A stretch of 64,000 bases of DNA from Liopterus haemorrhoidalis (lineage: Eukaryota; Arthropoda; Insecta; Coleoptera; Dytiscidae), in the NCBI GenBank assembly GCA_963971575.1, contig OZ020619.1, forward strand, positions 62,001 through 126,000. The letters run 5' to 3'. The notes beneath the pieces were generated by a model. It was not told the origin of the DNA and did not search any database. It worked only from the letters and a program-made list of their open reading frames with translations. Positions 58,861 through 64,000 of the stretch are shown in pieces. Positions within the stretch are counted from its first letter, which is position 1. Each line of letters begins with the position of its first letter. The translations under genes and the position numbers were made by a program.

Positions 58861-59005
58861 AATAAATTAGTGCGGCCCTTGAGAACATGGTTTGTTTTCG
58901 GGTCGTCCTCAACTGCGCCCAACTCCCTTCAGGGGTGGGTATTCCCAGCACTCACTGAGTGCTGTGGAAGACACTTATGGCAATTTTCAAAAAAATAATA
59001 ATAAA
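58861..59005 (+). mobile_element. LINE 3' tail (truncated), unit A copy 3
   Basis: Hairpin CAGCACTCACTGAGTGCTG, ATGGCAATTTTC and (AAT)n. Mirror of 298-437. It follows directly on the (AAT)n of another tail, a nesting also seen in the direct copies. Confidence 0.7.
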
Positions 59006-59228
59006 TTAGCGCCGCCCCTAAGAACGTTTGTTCTCGGATCATGCCAACTGCGCCCCAGAAATATAATAGGAATTGAGGAAAGATCAAGGAGAGATGTAGG
59101 AGAAATTAAGAAGAGATAAAAAAGTTAAAGGGAGAGTAGGAAAAATGAAAGTGAGTTGTAAGAAAGATAGTGGAGAGATGCAGAAGAATTGGTGGAGAGG
59201 AAAGGGAGTGAAAGAGGAGTGGACAGAC

Positions 59229-59365
59229 AATATACCCCTAGGGACATGGATGGTTCTCGGATCATCCCAACTGCGCCCAACTCCCTTCAGGGGTGGGTAT
59301 TCCCAGCACTCACCGAGTGCTGTGGAAGACACTTATGGCAATTTTTAAAAAATAATAATAATTAT
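59229..59365 (+). mobile_element. LINE 3' tail at the outer end of inverted unit A
   Basis: AATATACCCCTAGGG, hairpin CAGCACTCACCGAGTGCTG, (AAT)n. It marks the boundary to the next block X. Confidence 0.72.
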
Positions 59366-59625
59366 GAAAATGATAGGGTACAGGTCTTCATTTTAAAATG
59401 ATAACCGGTTTATACAGGGATACTAGTACCGGTTCAGACGTCACATTGACCACGTGACTTTCATATCTATGGGCGGCGGTCTAGAAACTGAAAATTTACC
59501 TTCTCTTTCCCAAGATTCCTTTACAGGAGTTGGGACTTATTATTTTTTTGCAGGAATAATTATCATAAAATAGTGCGGCCCTAAGAACACGGCAACAATT
59601 GCTGCAATATTGCGAATCGCACAAA
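59366..59625. repeat. Block X, second copy
   Basis: Near-identical to 50271-50532, including the AACCGGT/ACCGGTT stem. Confidence 0.75.
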
Positions 59626-60490
59626 TACTCCGATTGGAAATCTAGTTTACAAGGATTTCAGGATTCTGTTTTCAAAGAGGAACACTATTACAGTGCATAT
59701 GATACGTTAACACAAATGTGGATATCATTGTAAATATCTACGAAGGAAAATAAACATTTTGGTCGATACTGGAAGACTGAAATGTTATTTTTTTTATATT
59801 GAACAAGATTTAAAGAGGAGATATGGAAGAGAGGTGGAGGAGAGTTGGAGGAGAGATGGAAGATAGGTGGAGAAGAGAAGGAGGAGAAATGGAGGAGAGA
59901 GAGACTCCAAATATTTGACTAAATGCGGGATAAGGAATACAAAAAGTTAGACTGCATGGAAAATGAAATTTTTTCATTTTCACACTTTTTAAGACATGAA
60001 TTTTTGAAATGTTTTGATAGCTTGTACATCCGGCCCTGTTCTAAATTTTGAGACAAATTATTGGTAGAAATGCGCCATTAGGAATCCAAAAATTGAAACC
60101 GCATGCCTTTATCCCTTTTCATTTTTGAGGCATGAATTTTTGAATTTTAGCCTTTTTGAACATCTTGTATTTCCTGTTTTAAATATTTAATTTTTTTTTT
60201 ATTTACTGAAGAGAAGTGTATTTAAAAAAAATTAAACCCCAGTTCTGTATCACTTTCAGTTTTTGTTACACAATTTTTTAAAGGTAGTTACTTTTTTAGA
60301 CGGTGCCAGTTGAATTTTGGCATCACCCCCATCTTGTTATAAGTATATCGGGTCTTTCCAGGTATCTGGGGGACCAAAGACCTGACACTTAGAACAAAAT
60401 GGTGGCGAGTAAGACCAACAATTTCGACTGACTGTTTAAGAACAGCTAAAAAAAAAAATGTTTTAGAACTTTTTTAGTTTGTCATTTTTT
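59626..60490 (-). repeat. Unit B, inverted, internally deleted copy
   Basis: Follows the 50533-51725 order but lacks a segment after CTGCATGGAAAATGAAATTT (about 59955). It keeps the palindromic core near 60358-60390 and ends abruptly at TAGTTTGTCATTTTTTC. Confidence 0.8.
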
Positions 60491-60507
60491 CACCAACCAA
60501 AACTCCC

Positions 60508-60560
60508 GGACGGCTAGACGGCTCCCAGACGGCTCCCAGACGGCTCCCAGGGCCGAAATA
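60508..60560 (+). repeat. 11-bp minisatellite ACGGCTCCCAG
   Basis: Three perfect ACGGCTCCCAG units with a partial GACGGCTAG before them, GC-rich, in an AT-rich setting. Confidence 0.85.
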
Positions 60561-60820
60561 CGCTATTTTTCTATCATTAATAGTTTTCGAGAAAATGGAG
60601 TAAGAGTGTTTTCAAAAACAGTCTCCCTCAAATAAATCCTTAACTAACACAAAAATTTGGTGTCAATTGGAAAGTTGTAGATAATTTTACGTGTGATCAG
60701 TCCTACAGAATTTATACTACTAAACGGCTCGGTAAACTACGTATTTAAGTGGAAGAATACATAGGACGACAATGTCGTGAGCCAAACCGTGTACCAGATA
60801 AAAAACTAAAAACCGTGTAA
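60561..60820. other. Single-copy-looking stretch, nothing assigned
   Basis: No repeat match and no supported frame. Confidence 0.5.
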
Positions 60821-61142
60821 AAAAAAAGAGACCTACGATTGGACTTTTTAAAATCCCTGGGTCAGTAATGACTTGTAAACTTATTTAAAAATAAAATTAA
60901 ACAAAAAATTTACATAATTAACCAAGAAATTTCTAACACGGAGACTTTTCAATTTTTAGGGGCAAGTGAGTCGTCGGTCACCGCTAAAATTTTGCTACCA
61001 GTGGCGAAATTCATGAAGCCGGACGCCTTGATGTGATTTTAATTTTTTTTGAAAGTTTATTCTTTTCGAACATAACTTAGGACGTGGAGAATTTTACTAT
61101 ATAGTTACTAAATTAATAGCTCAAATATAACAGATATATTTA
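60821..61142 (+). repeat. Direct repeat D1 flanking the minisatellite
   Basis: Matches 61474-61797 at an offset of about 653 bp with few differences (CCTACGATTGG/CCTGCGATTGG, GCCTTGATG/GCCTCGATG). Ends lack the TG...CA expected of LTRs. Includes AAGTGAGTCGTCGGTCACCG and AATTCATGAAGCCGGACGCC. Confidence 0.88.
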
Positions 61143-61147
61143 TATAC

Positions 61148-61447
61148 GGCGCTCCTCTTGATCGTAGTACACCCGTCGCTCACCTGCATGGCGCTGCACT
61201 TGATCGTAGTTCACCCACCGCTCACTTACACAGCGCCGCACTTGATCGTAGTTCACCCGTCGCTCACCTGCACAGCGCCACACTTGATCGTAGTTCACCA
61301 ACCGCTCACTTACACAGCGCCGCACTTGATCGTAGTTCACCCGTCGCCCACCTGCACAGCGCCACACTTGATCGTAGTTCACCAACCGCTCACTTACACA
61401 GCGCCGCACTTGATCGTAGTACACCCGTCGTCCACCTGCACAATGTA
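61148..61447 (+). repeat. 42-bp GC-rich minisatellite, seven units, alternating types
   Basis: Units begin CTTGATCGTAGT at 61157, 61199, 61241, 61283, 61325, 61367 and 61409. Type 1 has CCCGTCGCTCACCTGCAC, type 2 has CCAACCGCTCACTTACAC, and they alternate, giving an 84-bp dimer period. Because 42 is divisible by three, both strands stay open for 94-96 codons with a 14-residue repeat (IVVHP.LT.TAPHL on plus; VNYDQV.RC..ER on minus). No start context or flanking frame supports a protein. Confidence 0.93.
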
Positions 61448-61473
61448 GCTCTGTATTGTATTAAATTCATTAC

Positions 61474-61797
61474 AAAAAAAGAGACCTGCGATTGGAATTT
61501 TTGAAATCCCTGGGTCAGTAATGACTTGTAAACTTATTTAAAAATAAAATTAAACAAAAAATTTACATAATTAACCAAGAAATTTCTAACACGGAGACTT
61601 TTCAATTTTTAGGGGCAAGTGAGTCGTCGGTCACCGCTAAAATTTTGCTACCAGTGGCGAAATTCATGAAGCCGGACGCCTCGATGTGATTTTAAATTTT
61701 TTTGAAAGTTTATTCTTTTCGAACATAACTTAGGACGTGGATAATTTTACTATATAGTTACTAAATTAATAGCTCAATTATAACAGATATATTTATA
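61474..61797 (+). repeat. Direct repeat D2 flanking the minisatellite
   Basis: Second copy of 60821-61142. Confidence 0.88.
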
Positions 61798-61846
61798 ACT
61801 ATGGTTATTTAAAATAATTTAAAAAATTACAATAAAGAGACGAGTT

Positions 61847-62520
61847 GTTCGAACCCGTTATTGCTCGGGAAACTTCAAGGATATATAGTGCGTTCGAAGG
61901 TGAGTTTGCAGTATAGCTCTTATGGCAAATGGGAGCGGTGTTGCCAAATGTTGTAAAAGTGTCAAATGTGTCAATTATAATAATATGAAAAACTTGTATT
62001 ATTTACAAAAATCAACTCTTATAAAACTCAATATAACACTCAACAAAAACAAATGGCCATTTGTAGAATACTGCGTCTTCACACATCAGCGCGCTTTAGA
62101 GCTGGCAACGTCGACTAGCAAGAAAAGGATAGCGTCATTCTGTAAACCCATTAGAGAGTATGAAAAAGAACTACTCCATATGCCCTGTACTGCAAACTCA
62201 CCTTCGAACGCACTATAGATACATTTTTTGCAATCGCTCGAACAAATCGTATTAATTGCGCCATCTCTTAGCATCACGCTGAACAAACTGCGGGTTTGTT
62301 CGAGATAGTAATTGCTCGGGTAACATCGGTAAGCTGAGACAAAATGGTATATTCAGTCGAACAAATCTTATTGATGGCGCCATCTCTTAACAAGATATTA
62401 AACTAAAAATTGGTTTGTTCGAGAAATTTATTGCTCGGGCAATATCGTTAAATCTCGGGTAAGCTGTGACAAATTGATACACTCAGTCGAACAAGCTGTA
62501 CGACAGCGCCTCTAGTGACG
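61847..62520 (+). repeat. About 118-bp tandem repeat split by a MITE
   Basis: GTTTGTTCGAG followed by ATTGCTCGGG marks units at 62293 and 62411; the first unit (from 61847, GTTGTTCGAACCCGTTATTG) is interrupted at 61884 and resumes after 62217. Units share CAGTCGAACAA and GGCGCCATCTCTTA. The last unit has diverged (GACAGCGCCTCTAGTGACG). Confidence 0.75.
61884..62217. mobile_element. MITE with 30-bp inverted ends
   Basis: Ends TATAGTGCGTTCGAAGGTGA and its inverse agree for 30 bases, through GTTTGCAGTA. It lies inside the first unit of a tandem repeat. TATA at both edges would suit a TA-type duplication but the exact boundary is ambiguous. The 98-codon frame it contains (61922-62218) ends inside the terminal repeat, has no domain, and is not called a gene. 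Confidence 0.8.
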
Positions 62521-62754
62521 TTATTAGGTACTAAGAAGTTTGTACGATCATTTGCACCAATTGTTTCGAGATTGTTCTGTGGTCTTCTATCTCTATGATT
62601 TGGTGTTTTTGTGTGTATAATGTTGGGCTGTGACATCTGATATTGACAGAAAAGTAACTAGATAAATATTTAGTTGAGCAATCATTTGATAAATGTGTAA
62701 ATATTCATGTGTATCAGTGTTAGTTTGTTAAAAAAGTATATTTAGAATGATTAG
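62521..62754. other. Possible upstream region of the 62.9-kb coding exon
   Basis: No repeat copy recognised. No TATA box or RNA gene can be claimed. Confidence 0.3.
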
Positions 62755-62870
62755 ATGGCTACTCTAGAAAAACCGAAGCAGTTAAATGTATTCATAACCT
62801 TCCTTTGTTAGCGCTGACGTTTGTATTTTACTAATTCCATATATTTGATTGTATGTGTTAATATTTGCAG
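62755..62870 (+). other. Possible mini first exon and intron
   Basis: ATG at 62755 opens MATLEKPK; a weak donor (GTTAAAT) lies at 62781 and a good acceptor (ATATTTGCAG) ends at 62870, giving a 90-bp intron. The join puts the downstream exon in the frame that stops at 63033, not in the better-looking frame, so this pairing is doubtful. The acceptor itself is credible. Confidence 0.3.
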
Positions 62871-63355
62871 AAGAAAACCAAGAAATTCGTGCCTTCAAGT
62901 AGATCACCAATTAAATTATATAAAAATGAAATTAAAGAATCGGATGAGTCAGCAAAAGAGAGTGTTGAGCAGAAAGGCAGCGTTTCAGCCAGTACTAGTG
63001 AAGTTATATGCGAAGCAGCAACAAGCGGGGTGATGAGCTACAAAAGGCAGATGAAACACAAGTCGTACAGGATGTTGTAGTGGTAAAAGTGAAGGAGCTG
63101 GCTCCCTCCGCTCCATTGTTAGAGGAATATGTGCCTGCCGTTGTTTATCCGGCTCTGCCGGCCGGTGAGACCAGTACAGTGACACCAGTGTTAACAGTGG
63201 AGCCGTACACGATGGAAGAACTGGCTAACCTCTACTCGAACTGGGAGTTGTCGGCCAGTCAGGAGTTCGTGAAGTGTTTTGTGGAGAGTGAACTGCGTGC
63301 CGGAGCGTGTCGTAGACATCCTCTGCATGAGTTACTGTATTGGAAACGTTATTGA
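62871..63355 (+). CDS. Candidate coding exon of an unidentified protein, frame broken once
   Basis: The segment follows a good 3' splice site (ATATTTGCAG) and is much GC-richer in its second half than its surroundings. Frame one from 62871 encodes a lysine/serine-rich, probably disordered stretch (KKTKKFVPSSRSPIKLY, later ESDESAKESVEQKGS). Frame two, open from about 63002, encodes KELAPSAPLLEEYVPAVVY, a proline/threonine linker, then YTMEELANLYSNWELSASQE and a cysteine-containing end with HPLHELLYWKRY, and stops at 63353-63355. One extra G in the GGGG run at 63028-63031 would fuse them into about 161 residues. That suggests a homopolymer error or a young frameshift, but two separate exons cannot be excluded. 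I do not recognise the family; there are no membrane segments or signal peptide. Confidence 0.5.
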
Positions 63356-63847
63356 GATATAATTTTTTGAAAAATTAAATTTTATTACAAAATGTTTTTT
63401 GTTTAGGTGGTCACCACTCTACGAGTGGTGAGGTGAGGGACCTGTGGTATCGCAGAACCCTCTACTTTTGTATTTATTTTTTGATACTACTACCTTGATT
63501 TTTTTGATACTACTACCTTGATTTTTTGTATTTATGACTAAGGTAGTGTATGTCTTTTTTCATATTAAAAATATAATAAAAAATTGTTAACAGATGAGAA
63601 CGAATCGCCTTCTTAAGGAGCTTGCACTCATAAACTCGATCATTAGGCGTGCAGAAAAAACTCGCTAGGATTTTTTAATTTATATTTTCTAATGACGTAT
63701 TATTTGCAAATTATTTAAATTTATTTTAAACAAATTAAATGGAAGCTCTTAGTGAGTACTCAAATATTGAATAAAAATGATTATCAAAAATCTGTTGATT
63801 ATAGAAAAAAAATTGTTTTAGACATCCAGCTTTCTGTTGACTTCTTA
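63356..63847. other. 3' flank, AT-rich with small repeats
   Basis: CACCACTCTACGAGTGGTG near 63414 is a perfect stem-loop. TTTTTGATACTACTACCTTG is repeated in tandem at 63478-63526. AATAAAA signals occur at about 63572 and 63770 but cannot be tied to a transcript end. No gene seen. Confidence 0.45.
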
Positions 63848-63980
63848 CCAGTGGCGTAGCCAAGAAGAGGCGGGAGGCCTCCCCCCCCCCAAAGAAAGAG
63901 GAAAATCTTTTATGTAAATAAATGCTTTGTTTTATATTTAAAAATAGAGATAAGGACCTTTTTTTTTAGGTCGTCACTGG
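63848..63980. mobile_element. Short MITE with CCAGTGRCG ends
   Basis: CCAGTGGCGTAGCC at the left and GGTCGTCACTGG at the right are imperfect inverted ends. CAGTGGCGTAGCC is a common terminus of insect hAT-type MITEs. A clear 8-bp target duplication is not visible, so the class is inferred. Contains a C-run. Confidence 0.55.
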
Positions 63981-64000
63981 TAATTCAAAAGTGAGAACAT

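Larger units (their letters stand above)
52411..59303 (-). repeat. Unit A, copy 3: inverted and more diverged
   Basis: Reverse complement of 7330-14663 over its whole length, 6893 bp. It is shorter chiefly because the 147-bp satellite has fewer units and other indels exist. Substitutions are visibly more frequent than between copies 1 and 2, so this copy split off earlier. Confidence 0.93.

Noticed and set aside
61140..61448. A 14-residue repeat protein on either strand
   Set aside because: The 42-bp period keeps all frames open on both strands; there is no start context, flanking frame or splice signal.
60821..61797. LTR retrotransposon with 320-bp LTRs
   Set aside because: The repeats do not start with TG or end with CA, there is no primer binding site or polypurine tract, and the interior is only a minisatellite.
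61922..62218. A 98-residue lysine-rich protein
   Set aside because: It lies inside the MITE and ends within its terminal inverted repeat.

Overview
This is AT-rich, intron- and repeat-dense nuclear DNA of a eukaryote, most probably an insect or another arthropod. The supporting signs are tRNA-derived SINEs, LINE 3' tails ending in (AAT)n, several hAT families with 8-bp target duplications, and many TCTG/CAGA-bearing interspersed repeats of a kind common in insect genomes. I cannot name the species. No bacterial operon, rRNA, CRISPR array or plasmid-like structure is present. Most open frames are chance frames in repeats; only one short stretch near the right end (about 62.8-63.4 kb) looks like a host coding exon.

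Layout. A composite unit of about 7.3 kb ('unit A') occurs at 1-7329 and 7330-14663 as a near-identical direct tandem pair. A third, more diverged copy lies inverted at 52411-59303. Each copy is bounded by the same LINE 3' tail. A second block ('unit B', about 1.2 kb) is tandemly doubled at 15251-17646 and recurs inverted at 50533-51725 and 59626-60490, so the two flanks of the window roughly mirror each other. Between them, 17.6-20.7 kb holds single-copy-looking sequence with two GC-richer islands. Next comes a nest of inverted repeats at 20.8-29.8 kb, including a near-perfect palindrome with arms of about 1.61 kb. From 30 to 34.3 kb there are short degenerate tandem repeats, hAT MITEs and exon-like islands.

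The 34.6-43.96 kb interval is a satellite array with 17 monomers, each carrying a palindromic core. A hAT MITE inserted in one monomer type, with its 8-bp target duplication, is copied at the same site three times, producing a higher-order repeat of about 1.96-2.3 kb. The 44-50 kb interval holds diverged relatives of the satellite, a complete hAT MITE, a second set of the exon-like islands seen near 33 kb, and a LINE ORF2 C-terminus. That LINE is interrupted by a deleted hAT copy; removing the hAT and one target duplication restores its reading frame. At 60.8-61.8 kb a GC-rich 42-bp minisatellite sits between two nearly identical 320-bp direct repeats. At 61.8-62.5 kb a MITE has split a short tandem repeat.

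The elements form layers: hAT inside LINE, hAT amplified inside satellite, MITE inside tandem repeat, and one element with a visible empty site in a paralogous copy. The relative order of events can therefore be read from the sequence. All family assignments come from motifs read by eye; no database comparison was possible.
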